A stretch of DNA of 64,000 nucleotides from the NCBI RefSeq assembly GCF_016811915.1, contig NZ_CP069127.1, positions 891,001 to 955,000 of the forward strand. The letters are read 5' to 3'. The notes below the pieces were generated by a model. It saw only the letters and a program-made list of their open reading frames with translations, was not told where the DNA came from and made no database searches. The position numbers and the translations under genes were made by a program. This DNA is from Brevibacillus choshinensis (GTDB taxonomy: Bacteria > Bacillota > Bacilli > Brevibacillales > Brevibacillaceae). This document shows positions 49,419-58,119 of the stretch, in pieces (position 1 is the stretch's first letter; every line of letters starts with the position of its first letter).

Positions 49419-50508
49419 ATTGGAAGTCGAACTGAAAAAATATAAATCTGCGGAAAATACGAGTATGTCATTACTTGTTCGATCTCGGCTTGATGAAACT
49501 TACGCTTCGCTCCCTGAAAGGCCTTGTCTACCAAAAGGAAGAGCACCCCGTCCGCGTCTTTGGAAAACGGCATCTGTTGCAGCTGCGGCCATCCTTTTGG
49601 GTGCTACGGTTTTTGCATCGGGCTTTATCTCGCCTGCCATGGCCAAATCCCTCAAGCAAATACCGGTGGTGGGCAGTCTGTTCAGCTCGATTGAAGCGGA
49701 TCTTGGGTTGCGCGCAGCAGGAGAACAAGGTCTCACTGCCAAGGTCAATGCAGGCATCTCCTATCAGGACGTGAAGCTGGATGTAACGGAAACAGTCTAC
49801 GATGGAACACGTGCCGTCTTTTTGCTCCGCGTAACCGCACCGAATTTGAAAGAAGGCATGTTTGATACGGGAGAAGAAGCCGTAAAGCTCAGCAACGCGA
49901 TAGACAGCGTTGTATTCAAAGTCAATGGACAAGTAAAAGAAGGCGTCAATTATGCCTCTGCGGGAGCTGCCAACCCGAATGTCCTCGTTTTCGAGAATGT
50001 TTTGCCAGCGGTCGATCGGAATGCAACCACGACGATACCGGATCCTTTTCACGCAGAAGTATTGGTAAAACTGGCAGGTATCGATCATGAGTTTACCTTG
50101 GACGTTCCATTCCACAAAACGACGAAGGGCATCGTCAACTTGAAGCCGAATGCAAGCCGATCAAGCGATCAAGGGTCACTCACTGTCTCTGAGGTGAATG
50201 TAACTCCTGTGACGACGCGATTGGTGACGACGATCAAACTGGCTGATCAAGCATCGGAACGATTGTCCCATACTAGAGTTGCGGTGTATGATGACCAAGG
50301 TCGTCAGCTGCCAGCTCTCAACGGTGAGGGAACATTCGTAGAGAATGGCATTACCTTTGATGGGCGATATGCAACTACTGGAAAGACCAAGTATTTGATT
50401 ATCAAGCCTTTTGAATACGAGGATGATTTCTCTGAAAAGGTGCGTGAGGATCAGTTTATCGAGGGCTTGGAATTGAAAATTGATCTCCCGTCTCAAAGCG
50501 AGCAATAG
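49405..50508 (+). CDS. DUF4179 membrane anti-sigma factor
   Basis: A 367-residue protein with a short cytoplasmic part (residues 1-52, acidic then basic), one membrane segment (ASVAAAAILLGATVFASGFI) and a large extracytoplasmic domain of beta repeats (ISYQDVKLDVTETVYDGTRA, VSEVNVTPVTTRLVTTIKL), the DUF4179 layout. The overlap with the sigma gene supports an anti-sigma role. Signal-driven proteolysis is expected from related systems, but no site is visible. Confidence 0.88.
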   Translation: MDLSKLEVELKKYKSAENTSMSLLVRSRLDETYASLPERPCLPKGRAPRPRLWKTASVAAAAILLGATVFASGFISPAMAKSLKQIPVVGSLFSSIEADLGLRAAGEQGLTAKVNAGISYQDVKLDVTETVYDGTRAVFLLRVTAPNLKEGMFDTGEEAVKLSNAIDSVVFKVNGQVKEGVNYASAGAANPNVLVFENVLPAVDRNATTTIPDPFHAEVLVKLAGIDHEFTLDVPFHKTTKGIVNLKPNASRSSDQGSLTVSEVNVTPVTTRLVTTIKLADQASERLSHTRVAVYDDQGRQLPALNGEGTFVENGITFDGRYATTGKTKYLIIKPFEYEDDFSEKVREDQFIEGLELKIDLPSQSEQ

Positions 50509-50533
50509 AGTACGGGCGGCTAAATGATTTCAA

Positions 50534-50567
50534 GAGCTGAGAGGATGCAAATCCCTCGGCTTTTTTC
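50534..50567 (+). terminator. Terminator after the sigma/anti-sigma pair
   Basis: AGCTGAGAGG/CCCTCGGCT stem, then TTTTTT. Confidence 0.8.
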
Positions 50568-50666
50568 TATGAAGCGAAAAAAGTTGTGTACAAAAAAATC
50601 AAAAGGGCTCATTCCTATAATTCCTACAAAAAACATCGGAAAATGCCAAAATCGCATTTTCAACTA

Positions 50667-50694
50667 TTGTCAAATCAAAAAACCGCAGTATAAT
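50667..50694 (+). promoter_or_regulatory. Sigma-A promoter of the ribU leader
   Basis: TTGTCA (50667-50672), 16-base spacer, TATAAT (50689-50694), just upstream of the FMN riboswitch. Confidence 0.78.
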
Positions 50695-50715
50695 ATGCTG
50701 TATACAACAACAAAC

Positions 50716-50867
50716 ACATTCCTTCGGGGCAGGGTGAAATTCCCGACCGGCGGTGATCATGCTTTGATGCATGTAAGCCCGCGAGCCTCCCGAGCTGATC
50801 GCAGCAGGGAGTGCAGGATCTGGTGCGATTCCAGAGCCGACAGTACAGTCTGGATGGGAGAAGGATG
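50716..50867 (+). ncRNA. FMN riboswitch (RFN element)
   Basis: All conserved blocks appear in order: CCTTCGGGGCAGGGTGAAAT, CCCGACCGGCGGTGAT, AGCCCGCGAGC, a GCAG/AGGATCTGGTG segment, ATTCCAGAGCCGACAGT and the closing GATGGGAGAAGG. It controls the riboflavin transporter gene in response to FMN. Two terminator-like hairpins follow. The gap from 50509 to 51113 holds this element, its promoter and those hairpins, and no protein gene. Confidence 0.96.
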
Positions 50868-50910
50868 ACGACAGTACGTTACCACACGTGCTTGTTTACC
50901 TGTGCAAACG

Positions 50911-50948
50911 GGAAAAGGGGCCATTGCTCTTTCGCAGCCCTTTTGTTT
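50911..50948 (+). terminator. First terminator-like hairpin after the FMN riboswitch
   Basis: AAAAGGGGC pairs with GCCCTTTT and a weak T-rich tail (TTTTGTTTC). Confidence 0.5.
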
Positions 50949-50988
50949 CTCGTACTCATTTTTGCATCAGGATTTGTCATGCGCCTGC

Positions 50989-51030
50989 AAAAAAGCCCTG
51001 AGGATCTTTCTTTCCTCGGGCTTGTTTTCG
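50989..51030 (+). terminator. Main expression-platform terminator
   Basis: GCCCTGAGGA/TCCTCGGGC stem with an A run upstream and TTGTTTTC downstream; the best candidate for FMN-dependent termination. Confidence 0.75.
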
Positions 51031-51096
51031 TTTGCGCAAGGTTCAGGATGTGTGGGTTCACGATCACTGTTGCCATTCCTCAAGAAGGAGAAAAAG

Positions 51097-51117
51097 ATGA
51101 GGAGATGGTACACATGA
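51097..51117 (+). CDS. Six-codon ORF overlapping the ribU start
   Basis: ATG-AGG-AGA-TGG-TAC-ACA-TGA gives MRRWYT. AGAAGGAG lies six bases upstream and its stop overlaps the ribU ATG (ATGA). It may couple ribosomes into ribU; it may also be fortuitous. Confidence 0.35.
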   Translation: MRRWYT

Positions 51118-51719
51118 AAGAAACAGCATTACATTCCACGAGGTCAACCCAAAAGCTTGTGACGATTCCCATGCTCGCAGCGGTTGCCTTTATCCTGCAG
51201 TATTTGGAATTCCCCATTCCACTGATGCCGAGCTTTTTAAAGCTGGATTTCAGTACGCTGCCTGCCTTGATCGGCGGTCTGATGTACGGTCCAGTGGCAG
51301 GGATCATCGTGGAGGTTTTGAAAAATGCCCTGCACATGCTGTTTAAAAATACGGACGGACTTTTGATCGGGGAGCTGGCCAACGTGGTGGCGGGCGCCAG
51401 CTTTATCGTAGCGGCAGTCTCCATGCAGCGACTCGGCCAAGGCAAGAAAGGCTTTTTGACCGGCCTCGCTTTGGGTACCCTGCTGATGAGCGCCGTGATG
51501 GCTCTGGCCAACGCGTTCTTCCTGCTGCCTGCCTATGCCGTTCTTTATCAAATGCCAATGGATCAGCTGCTGTCGACCTTTGGAGCAGACAGCGTGTGGT
51601 CACTCGTCCTGTACGGAATCGTTCCGTTCAACATTTTCAAGGGTGCGATGCTCTCCCTGGTCGCTTATCCGGTGTACGTCAAGCTGGCGTCCAGATTGAA
51701 CCCGCGTGCCACAAATTGA
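51114..51719 (+). CDS. ribU: Riboflavin transporter S-component RibU
   Basis: A 201-residue membrane protein, substrate-specific part of an ECF importer for riboflavin. Five or six segments; VTIPMLAAVAFILQYLEFPI and PSFLKLDFSTLPALIGGLMY with GPVAGIIVEVLKNALHMLF are family signatures. LIGELANVVAGASFIVAA follows. ATG 51114 follows GAGGAG; ATG 51105 is an alternative. The FMN riboswitch confirms the substrate. The energizing module is not in the window. Confidence 0.94.
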   Translation: MKETALHSTRSTQKLVTIPMLAAVAFILQYLEFPIPLMPSFLKLDFSTLPALIGGLMYGPVAGIIVEVLKNALHMLFKNTDGLLIGELANVVAGASFIVAAVSMQRLGQGKKGFLTGLALGTLLMSAVMALANAFFLLPAYAVLYQMPMDQLLSTFGADSVWSLVLYGIVPFNIFKGAMLSLVAYPVYVKLASRLNPRATN

Positions 51720-51744
51720 CAATCGGAAAATGACTTGCTACTAT
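51716..51744 (+). promoter_or_regulatory. Sigma-A promoter of proS
   Basis: TTGACA (51716-51721, overlapping the ribU stop), 17-base spacer, TACTAT (51739-51744). Confidence 0.8.
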
Positions 51745-51764
51745 ATCTACAAATGAAAGGCTAT

Positions 51765-51990
51765 GAAAGGACTCGCAGTGATTCGCCGCGTCCCAGAGAG
51801 TCGGCCCTTGTCTGGAAGGCTGATACTACGGCATGACTGCACCCCATCCTGAAGCCGCTGGCGATGAGCCACGCCGGATGCCCCGCCGTTATCGGGACTT
51901 TGAGCGGACTGCAGCCTTCAGCTGTGGTCAATCAGGGTGGTACCGCGGATGTTGATCCTCCGTCCCTATGTGGGATGGGGGATTTTTTGC
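51765..51990 (+). ncRNA. T-box leader of proS
   Basis: AGTGA of the specifier loop lies near 51777, AGAGAGTCGG near 51796, the invariant AGGGTGGTACCGCG at 51934-51947, and the terminator ATCCTCCGTCCC/GGGATGGGGGAT with T run near 51955-51987. Uncharged proline tRNA should promote antitermination. A proline codon CCA (51869-51871) follows the distal stem I arm and is the likely specifier, but CCG at 51855 is possible. Confidence 0.93.
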
Positions 51991-52024
51991 ATTCACTTAT
52001 TCAAGAAAAAGGAGCTGTAGAAGG

Positions 52025-53491
52025 ATGAAAGAGGAAAAGGCATTTGTGAAGGAAATCACGCCGCAATCGGAGGATTTCTCACGCTGGTACATCGATACGA
52101 TCAAAAAAGCGGACCTGATGGACTACACGCCCGTTCGCGGATGTATCGTGTTCAAGCCGGAAGGGTTCGAGCTGTGGGAACGGATCCAAGAGGCGATGAA
52201 CAAGCGCTTCAAGGAAACCGGACACCGAAACGCTTATTTCCCGATGCTGATTCCTGAGTCCTTCATGCAAAAGGAAAAAGAACATATCGAGGGCTTCAAT
52301 CCTGAGCTGCCATGGGTGACAGAAGCAGGCGGAGAGCCTTTGGAAGAGCGTCTTGCACTGCGCCCGACGTCCGAGACCATCATCGGTCACATGTACAGCC
52401 AATGGATTCAGAGCTATCGCGACTTGCCCGTTCTCATTAATCAGTGGGCAAACGTATTCCGTTGGGAGAAGCGGACCATGCCGTTTTTACGCACCTCCGA
52501 GTTCTTGTGGCAGGAAGGGCACACAGCTCATGCGACAGAGGAAGAGGCGCGAGAGGAAACGATGCAGATGCTGGAGATCTATCGGGAAGTCGTCGAGCAG
52601 GAGCTGGCGATTCCCGTATGGAAAGGACAAAAGACTCCTAGCGAACGCTTTGCCGGCGCAGTCGATACTTACTCTATCGAGGCGATGATGAAGGATGGGA
52701 AGGCCGTACAGGCAGGCACATCCCACTACTTGGGCGACAATTTCGCACGCGGCTTTGAGATCAAGTTCCTCGATCGAGACAATACGTTCAAATACGTCCA
52801 CACGACTTCCTGGGGAAGCTCAACCCGCTTGATCGGCTCGATGATCATGGTGCACGGGGATGACCGTGGATTGTCTCTGCCTCCGCGGATGGCTCCTACC
52901 CAAGTGATCATGATTCCAGTCGGTCCGATGAAGCTGCGGGAGCAAGTGATGCAGGCGTTCGATCCGCTCTTCGATACGATCAAGGCTTCCGGCATCCGCG
53001 TTCGTGCCGATCTTCGTGAGGAGACGCCAGGCTGGAAGTTCAATGAGTGGGAAATGCGCGGGGTACCTGTACGTTTGGAAATGGGGCCGCGCGATGTCGA
53101 AAATGGGCAAGTGATTCTGGCACGCCGCGATACGGGTGAAAAGATTACGGTGGCGCTGGAAGGCATCGTGGAGACGATCCGGAACCTGCTCGAGGAAATC
53201 CAGCAAAACATGTTCCAAAAAGCATTGGCTTTTCGCGAGGCGAATTCCCATCTGGGGATCGACAGCATGGAGCAGCTGGCGTCGCATATCGAGAAGAGCG
53301 AGCAGGACAATGCACCAAGTGGATGGGTGCTGGCTGGCTGGTGCGGAGACGATGCATGCGAAGCGAAGGTCAAGGAAGAGACCAAGTTTACCTCCCGCAA
53401 TATTCCGTTTGACCCACCTGTACGAAAAGAAACATGCATTTGCTGCGGTGAAAAAGCACAGCACACGGTTTGGTTCGGCCGAGCTTACTAG
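52025..53491 (+). CDS. proS: Prolyl-tRNA synthetase, archaeal/eukaryotic (ProS type 3) form
   Basis: A 488-residue class II synthetase charging proline. Motif 2 is NVFRWEKRTMPFLRTSEFLW; LRPTSETIIGHMYSQWIQ and HTAHATEEEAREE are typical of the short form without the editing insertion. The C-terminal zinc-like region holds Cys in LAGWCGDDACEAKV and ETCICCGEKAQHTVWFGRAY. ATG 52025 follows AAGGAG. The T-box upstream reports proline starvation. Confidence 0.96.
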   Translation: MKEEKAFVKEITPQSEDFSRWYIDTIKKADLMDYTPVRGCIVFKPEGFELWERIQEAMNKRFKETGHRNAYFPMLIPESFMQKEKEHIEGFNPELPWVTEAGGEPLEERLALRPTSETIIGHMYSQWIQSYRDLPVLINQWANVFRWEKRTMPFLRTSEFLWQEGHTAHATEEEAREETMQMLEIYREVVEQELAIPVWKGQKTPSERFAGAVDTYSIEAMMKDGKAVQAGTSHYLGDNFARGFEIKFLDRDNTFKYVHTTSWGSSTRLIGSMIMVHGDDRGLSLPPRMAPTQVIMIPVGPMKLREQVMQAFDPLFDTIKASGIRVRADLREETPGWKFNEWEMRGVPVRLEMGPRDVENGQVILARRDTGEKITVALEGIVETIRNLLEEIQQNMFQKALAFREANSHLGIDSMEQLASHIEKSEQDNAPSGWVLAGWCGDDACEAKVKEETKFTSRNIPFDPPVRKETCICCGEKAQHTVWFGRAY

Positions 53492-53531
53492 GAGCTATTT
53501 TCCCAGCCTTGGAGCTGATCAAGCTGCAAAG

Positions 53532-53571
53532 AAAAAAGGCGTGCCCTCTGAAATGGAGGCATGCCTTTTTG
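53532..53571. terminator. Bidirectional terminator
   Basis: AAAAAGGCGTGCC/GGCATGCCTTTTT between proS and the convergent HAD gene. Confidence 0.9.
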
Positions 53572-53593
53572 TCTGTGGGCTGGCGAGGACAGT

Positions 53594-54238
53594 TTAGCGC
53601 CGGGCGGCCAGCACCCACTCCACGAAGCTTTCTACATCTGTAAACACATAATCCGGCTGTGGATCAAATTGCCCGGCCTTTTGGGTGACTGCGAGCCAAT
53701 CGACCCCAACCGTCATCAGCCCGGCAGAGCGGCCTGCTTGCACATCCGCATCGCTGTCTCCCACATAGATGGTCTCGGCAGCCTTTGCGCCCAATCGCTC
53801 CATGGCAAGCAGAATGCCCTCCGGATGCGGCTTGGGATGGGTGACATCATCGCCGGTAATGACCACATGAAAATAAGAAGAAAGCTCCCACTCTTGCAGC
53901 GAAATGTCGGCACTCTGCCTGCCCTTTCCGGTGACGATCCCCATCTGGATGCCTGCCGCCTGCAATCGCTGGAGCATGCCCCCGATCTCGGGAGGGTTTT
54001 GCATACGCCCATGCTCGTCGGCATAGACAGTGAAGAAATGCTCGAGTGCTGCTACATGCGCGTGCACAGGCAGCTCCTTTTTCACGATTCCGGTCTCTGT
54101 CGGTCCAAATAAGGCGATGATCTGCTCATCTGTATAATGCTTTTGCAAAAAACGCTGAAACGTCGAGCGAAAAGCGGTGAAAATGAGCGGCAGCGTGTCC
54201 GCTACGGTCCCATCGAAATCAAACAGGATGGTTTTCAT
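53594..54238 (-). CDS. HAD-superfamily hydrolase (PpaX/Gph-like)
   Basis: A 214-residue phosphatase of HAD-IA type. Motif I ILFDFDGTVADTLPLIF; helical cap with LFGPTETGIVKKELP; motif II IVTGKG; motif III DVTHPKPHPEGILLAMERLG; motif IV YVGDSDADVQAGRSAG. Like PpaX or phosphoglycolate phosphatase; the substrate is not decided. ATG 54238 has GAAGGGGG upstream; the frame continues to 54271. Confidence 0.87.
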   Translation of the reverse strand: MKTILFDFDGTVADTLPLIFTAFRSTFQRFLQKHYTDEQIIALFGPTETGIVKKELPVHAHVAALEHFFTVYADEHGRMQNPPEIGGMLQRLQAAGIQMGIVTGKGRQSADISLQEWELSSYFHVVITGDDVTHPKPHPEGILLAMERLGAKAAETIYVGDSDADVQAGRSAGLMTVGVDWLAVTQKAGQFDPQPDYVFTDVESFVEWVLAARR

Positions 54239-54280
54239 GTCGCAGCCCCCTTCCAGATCCAAACAATCCAAACAAAAAAG

Positions 54281-54304
54281 AAAACCATCTCAGCTGATGG
54301 TTTT
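54281..54304 (-). terminator. Terminator of the wHTH gene
   Basis: AAAACCATC/GATGGTTTT with a six-base loop; followed on the minus strand by a T run. Confidence 0.88.
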
Positions 54305-54341
54305 CATGATGTCGGTGACAATTATGCGGCAAACGATTCTG

Positions 54342-54959
54342 TTATTCTTCGGAGTCCTCGAAAGGCTCGTCGGAATCATCAGAAGCTTCAGCTGGTGTCA
54401 TAGGAAAGAGCACGTCAAAAAACTTGAACTTGCGGCGACCTGGCTCGCTTTTCAATGCTTTGTACTTGTGCAAAAGATCTGCGATTTCCTCGACGAACTG
54501 ATTGCGTTCGTCCTGGCTGAGATGAAATTCGTGCAAGTTAAAAGCAAACGTGTTTTTGTACTCTTTACGTACGTCCTGATCACTGGCGACAAAACGGTTC
54601 AAGGTCCGCATGAGATCCTTTTCCGTCGTTCGAAAAGGAGTAAACATCACATCACTGAGTTGCTGTGCGTTTTCTTCAATCATGACTTGCAGCTTGACCT
54701 GAATCACTTTGGCTACCGGTTCATAGTACTTTTCCACGATAGACCCTTTGACGCGAGTATCCACCTGTTCCAGCAAACCGACACGAACCAGCTCCTTCAC
54801 ATGATAATGAAGGCGGGCAGCGTTTTCACCCAACTCGGTCGCGATTTGCTTGGCTGTCCGAGGCTCCAGATCTTCAAACAGTTCCAGGATCTTGACACGC
54901 TCGGCAATTGCGAGGGATTTTAGTGCTTCTGGGTCTGTTACTTCAAAAAACTCTTTCAT
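54342..54959 (-). CDS. Winged-helix transcriptional regulator (ArsR-like)
   Basis: A 205-residue DNA-binding protein. The N-terminal winged helix is LKSLAIAERVKILELFEDLE, TAKQIATELGENAARLHYHV, KELVRVGLLEQVDTRVKGS. The rest is helical (NTFAFNLHEFHLSQDERNQF) with an acidic tail. No Cys metal site is visible, so it is not a metal sensor of the classic kind. ATG 54959 with GGTGAG seven bases upstream; the frame extends to 55028. It is divergent from bcp. Confidence 0.82.
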   Translation of the reverse strand: MKEFFEVTDPEALKSLAIAERVKILELFEDLEPRTAKQIATELGENAARLHYHVKELVRVGLLEQVDTRVKGSIVEKYYEPVAKVIQVKLQVMIEENAQQLSDVMFTPFRTTEKDLMRTLNRFVASDQDVRKEYKNTFAFNLHEFHLSQDERNQFVEEIADLLHKYKALKSEPGRRKFKFFDVLFPMTPAEASDDSDEPFEDSEE

Positions 54960-55144
54960 GCCAATTCTCACCATCCAACTGACTAGGCCAAATTTTGATT
55001 TTTCGTCGTTCTCTATACTATCAATCAATTCTATCGTTTTCTGATAGAAAGCGCAACGTGTATACAGATGAAGTGCCTGTAAGCTTGTGGTAAAATCAAA
55101 GCGTACATAACAAGGAAAAGTCGGAACAGAAGGAAGGGATACGC

Positions 55145-55615
55145 ATGACCGAAACTGGACAAGCCGCTCCTGATTTTACGCTGCAAGCAAACGAGAATCA
55201 AACCATCTCACTCTCCTCGTACCGGGGAAAGAATGTCGTTCTTTATTTTTATCCCAAAGACATGACGCCAGGCTGTACGACAGAAGCATGCGATTTTCGG
55301 GATTATCATCCTCAGTTCAAGCAATTGGACACGGTTGTTTTGGGAATCAGCCCCGATGAAGTGAAGTCGCATGATAAATTCGTGGCCAAGCACGAGCTGC
55401 CGTTTCCCCTTTTGGCTGACCCGGATCATCAGGTGGCAGAGGCGTATGGCGTGTGGGTGCTGAAAAAAATGTACGGCAGAGAATATATGGGCATCGAACG
55501 GACTACCTTTGTCATAGATAAGCAGGGAAAGATTGCGAAAGTATGGACGAAGGTGAAGGTAAAAGGGCACGTGCAGGAAGTGCTCCAATTTATTCAGGAA
55601 GAGCTGCAAGCATAG
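55145..55615 (+). CDS. bcp: Thiol peroxidase BCP
   Basis: A 156-residue peroxiredoxin. The peroxidatic Cys lies in DMTPGCTTEACDFRDY (near residues 40-55), with the second Cys five residues on. Thioredoxin-fold strands are NVVLYFYPKD and VVLGISPDEVKSHDKFVAKH; GRTTFVIDKQGKIAKVW-type end is near 118. It reduces peroxides in the cytosol using thioredoxin. It is 34 bases ahead of the M42 peptidase gene and may be cotranscribed. Confidence 0.95.
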   Translation: MTETGQAAPDFTLQANENQTISLSSYRGKNVVLYFYPKDMTPGCTTEACDFRDYHPQFKQLDTVVLGISPDEVKSHDKFVAKHELPFPLLADPDHQVAEAYGVWVLKKMYGREYMGIERTTFVIDKQGKIAKVWTKVKVKGHVQEVLQFIQEELQA

Positions 55616-55649
55616 CTTCGTTTTCCTATCGAACAGGAGGATCTATCCA

Positions 55650-56702
55650 ATGAGCGTATCAATCGAGTATGTCGTCGAATCGTTTTGTCAGCTGGCCAAT
55701 ATTCCGAGTCCTTCCGGCAACACCGTGAAAGTCATGGGCTGGGTGGCGCAGGAGCTCGAAAAGCTTGGCGTTTCATTCAAGCGAACCAATAAAGGCGCGA
55801 TCGTTGCGACCGTTCCGGGAGCAAACGAAGAAAAGGCACGCCTGCTCACCGCGCATGTGGATACGCTGGGGGCGATGGTCAAAGAAATCAAGTCAAACGG
55901 ACGCCTGAAGCTGGCCCTGATTGGCGGATTTGAGTTCAATGCCGTGGAAGGCGAGCATTGTGTCGTGGAAACAGGCAGCGGGCGATTGGTTACGGGAACC
56001 ATCCTTTCAACCAAGGCCTCCGTGCACGTGTATGGACGGGAAGCTGGCAAGGCAGAGCGCACGGATCAAAACATGGAAGTCCGTCTGGATGAAAAGGTGA
56101 CGAACAAGCAGGAAGTCCAGGCGCTGGGCATCTCCGTAGGTGATTTCGTTTCGTTTGATCCGCGCGTGACAGTGACCGAGAGCGGTTTCGTCAAGTCGCG
56201 CCACATCGATGACAAAGCGAGCGTCGCCATTTTGCTGGGCGTGCTCAAGGAGCTGCAGGAATCCGGCACAAAGCTCCCGTACACCACCCACTTTTTCATC
56301 AGCAACAACGAAGAGATCGGCTATGGGGGCAACTCCAGCATCCCGGCCAATGTCGTCGAGTATTTGGCAGTCGATATGGGAGCGATCGGCGATGGACAGA
56401 CGACTGATGAATATTGCGTTTCCATTTGCGCAAAAGATTCCTCGGGGCCGTACCACTACGGATTGCGCAGCCATCTGACCAAATTGGCTGAAGCGAACAG
56501 TCTCAACTACCAGGTAGACATTTATCCCTACTACGGTTCGGATGCGAGTGCGGCGCTGAAGTCCGGCTACGATATCGTTCACGGCTTGATTGGTCCTGGG
56601 GTGGATGCATCCCACTCGCACGAGCGCACTCACCGTGAAGCGCTGGATAACACGGCTAAACTGGTTATGGCGTACCTCCAATCGGAGCAACTGCAAGCAT
56701 AG
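55650..56702 (+). CDS. M42-family metallo-aminopeptidase
   Basis: A 350-residue dinuclear metal peptidase/deblocking aminopeptidase. Ligands are visible: His and Asp in LLTAHVDTLGAMVKEI, Asp in SRHIDDKASVAIL, Glu pair in FISNNEEIGYGGNSS, Asp in LAVDMGAIGDG and the final His in VDASHSHERTHREALDN. These proteins (tetrahedral, TET-like) trim short peptides. ATG 55650 follows AGGAGGAT. The methyltransferase gene follows 10 bases after. Confidence 0.93.
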   Translation: MSVSIEYVVESFCQLANIPSPSGNTVKVMGWVAQELEKLGVSFKRTNKGAIVATVPGANEEKARLLTAHVDTLGAMVKEIKSNGRLKLALIGGFEFNAVEGEHCVVETGSGRLVTGTILSTKASVHVYGREAGKAERTDQNMEVRLDEKVTNKQEVQALGISVGDFVSFDPRVTVTESGFVKSRHIDDKASVAILLGVLKELQESGTKLPYTTHFFISNNEEIGYGGNSSIPANVVEYLAVDMGAIGDGQTTDEYCVSICAKDSSGPYHYGLRSHLTKLAEANSLNYQVDIYPYYGSDASAALKSGYDIVHGLIGPGVDASHSHERTHREALDNTAKLVMAYLQSEQLQA

Positions 56703-56712
56703 GAGTGTCAAC

Positions 56713-57474
56713 ATGAGCAATATGTATCAATGGGCAGATTACTATGATTTGACGCAGCGCGGCGTTGCCGGAGATGTGGCGTTTTACTTGGAACAGGCAA
56801 AGCAGGCGGGGGGAGCCGTATTGGATCTCGCGTGTGGGACGGGACGCATCAGCATTCCGATGGCCCAGGCGGGAATCGATGTGACCGGACTGGATCTCTC
56901 TGCGGACATGCTGGGCAAGGCCAAGCAAAAGGCGAGCGAGGAAGGTGTCGCTGACTCGCTCCGTCTGCTGCAGGGGGATATGCGCAATTTCGATCTCGGG
57001 CAGACCTTTTCGCTGATCATGATCCCGTTCCGTTCCTTCTTGCACCTGCTGCAAATCCATGAGCAGATGAAGGCGTTGACCAGCATCCGCAAGCATTTGG
57101 CGCCCGGCGGCAAGCTCGTCATGAATGTATTCGTGCCGAAAATCAGCCACTTTCATGAGGAAAACGAAAAGATGTCGCTGCGTGGAACGTATCGACTGGA
57201 AAACAGCGATGAGGTAGCCATGTGGGATTACACGCGCTACGATCATTTTCAGCAATTGTGCGAAGTGACGAGGACATATGAACGCACCGATGCGACAGGC
57301 TTGGTCAAGGAACGCGTAACTGGCAGGTTCACTTTGCGCTACATATTCCCTGCAGAGCTGCACCACCTTCTCCGGTTAAACGGCTTCAAGGTAACGCAGC
57401 GGTACGGAAACTTTGCCAAGGGAGCGTTTGACGCCAGCAGCAACGAATTGATTGTGGTAGCCGAGGCACTGTAG
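56713..57474 (+). CDS. SAM-dependent methyltransferase
   Basis: A 253-residue class I methyltransferase. The SAM motif is AVLDLACGTGRISIPMAQAG (near residues 37-56) with VTGLDLSADMLGKAKQKA and LLQGDMRNFDLGQTFSLIM; LAPGGKLVMNVF is the fifth strand. AGGAGTG overlaps the preceding stop codon, so translation is coupled to the peptidase. The substrate is unknown. Confidence 0.9.
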   Translation: MSNMYQWADYYDLTQRGVAGDVAFYLEQAKQAGGAVLDLACGTGRISIPMAQAGIDVTGLDLSADMLGKAKQKASEEGVADSLRLLQGDMRNFDLGQTFSLIMIPFRSFLHLLQIHEQMKALTSIRKHLAPGGKLVMNVFVPKISHFHEENEKMSLRGTYRLENSDEVAMWDYTRYDHFQQLCEVTRTYERTDATGLVKERVTGRFTLRYIFPAELHHLLRLNGFKVTQRYGNFAKGAFDASSNELIVVAEAL

Positions 57475-57519
57475 CTTGTCGATTTCCAGGGAAATAAGGG
57501 GATTAGAGGGGGAGTCTGG

Positions 57520-58068
57520 GTGAAAATTTACACGAAAACAGGAGATAAAGGCGAGACTTCATTGGTAGCCGGTGTCCGAGTGCCCAAATTTGCAGATCGG
57601 GTAGAAGCATACGGCACGTGTGATGAGGCCAATTCTCAGATTGGGCTCGCCCTGTCTCTGCTGCCTGAAGCTGTCGATTGGACAGAGCTTCGCAAAGTGT
57701 TTCACGTCATTCAAACCAAGCTGTTTCACGTAGGAGCGGAGCTTGCGACACCAGAGGGGAAAAAGGTAGGCTGGCCGATTGGAGAAGAGGATGTCTCTTT
57801 CCTGGAGGGGGAAATTGACAAGCTGGATGCTGATTTGCCACCGCTTACGAACTTCGTATTGCCTGGTGGACATCCGTCAGCAGCGGCGTTCCACGTCTCG
57901 CGCACCGTTGTCCGTCGAGCAGAGCGCAAAGCCGTCCATGTAGCCACCCAGGAGCAGGTGAATCCATCTGTTGTCAAATATTTGAATCGGCTCTCGGACT
58001 ATTTGTTTGTCGTAGCTCGTCACGTCAATCAACAAACCTCTTCGGTTGAGCAGACGTTGCACGAATAG
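57520..58068 (+). CDS. PduO-type cob(I)alamin adenosyltransferase
   Basis: A 182-residue enzyme converting cob(I)alamin and ATP to adenosylcobalamin. The ATP-binding start is KIYTKTGDKGETSLVAGVRV, then VEAYGTCDEANSQIGLALS; the core is FVLPGGHPSAAAFHVSRTVV with RAERKAVH, and VVKYLNRLSDYLFVVARHVN near the end. GTG 57520 follows AGAGGGGGAG. The operon is separate from hemL. Length and motifs match Bacillus YvqK. Confidence 0.95.
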   Translation: MKIYTKTGDKGETSLVAGVRVPKFADRVEAYGTCDEANSQIGLALSLLPEAVDWTELRKVFHVIQTKLFHVGAELATPEGKKVGWPIGEEDVSFLEGEIDKLDADLPPLTNFVLPGGHPSAAAFHVSRTVVRRAERKAVHVATQEQVNPSVVKYLNRLSDYLFVVARHVNQQTSSVEQTLHE

Positions 58069-58119
58069 CTGCCTGAACGGCATAACCAGTAGTTAGTTTA
58101 GAGAGAGGAGCGGTGACCG

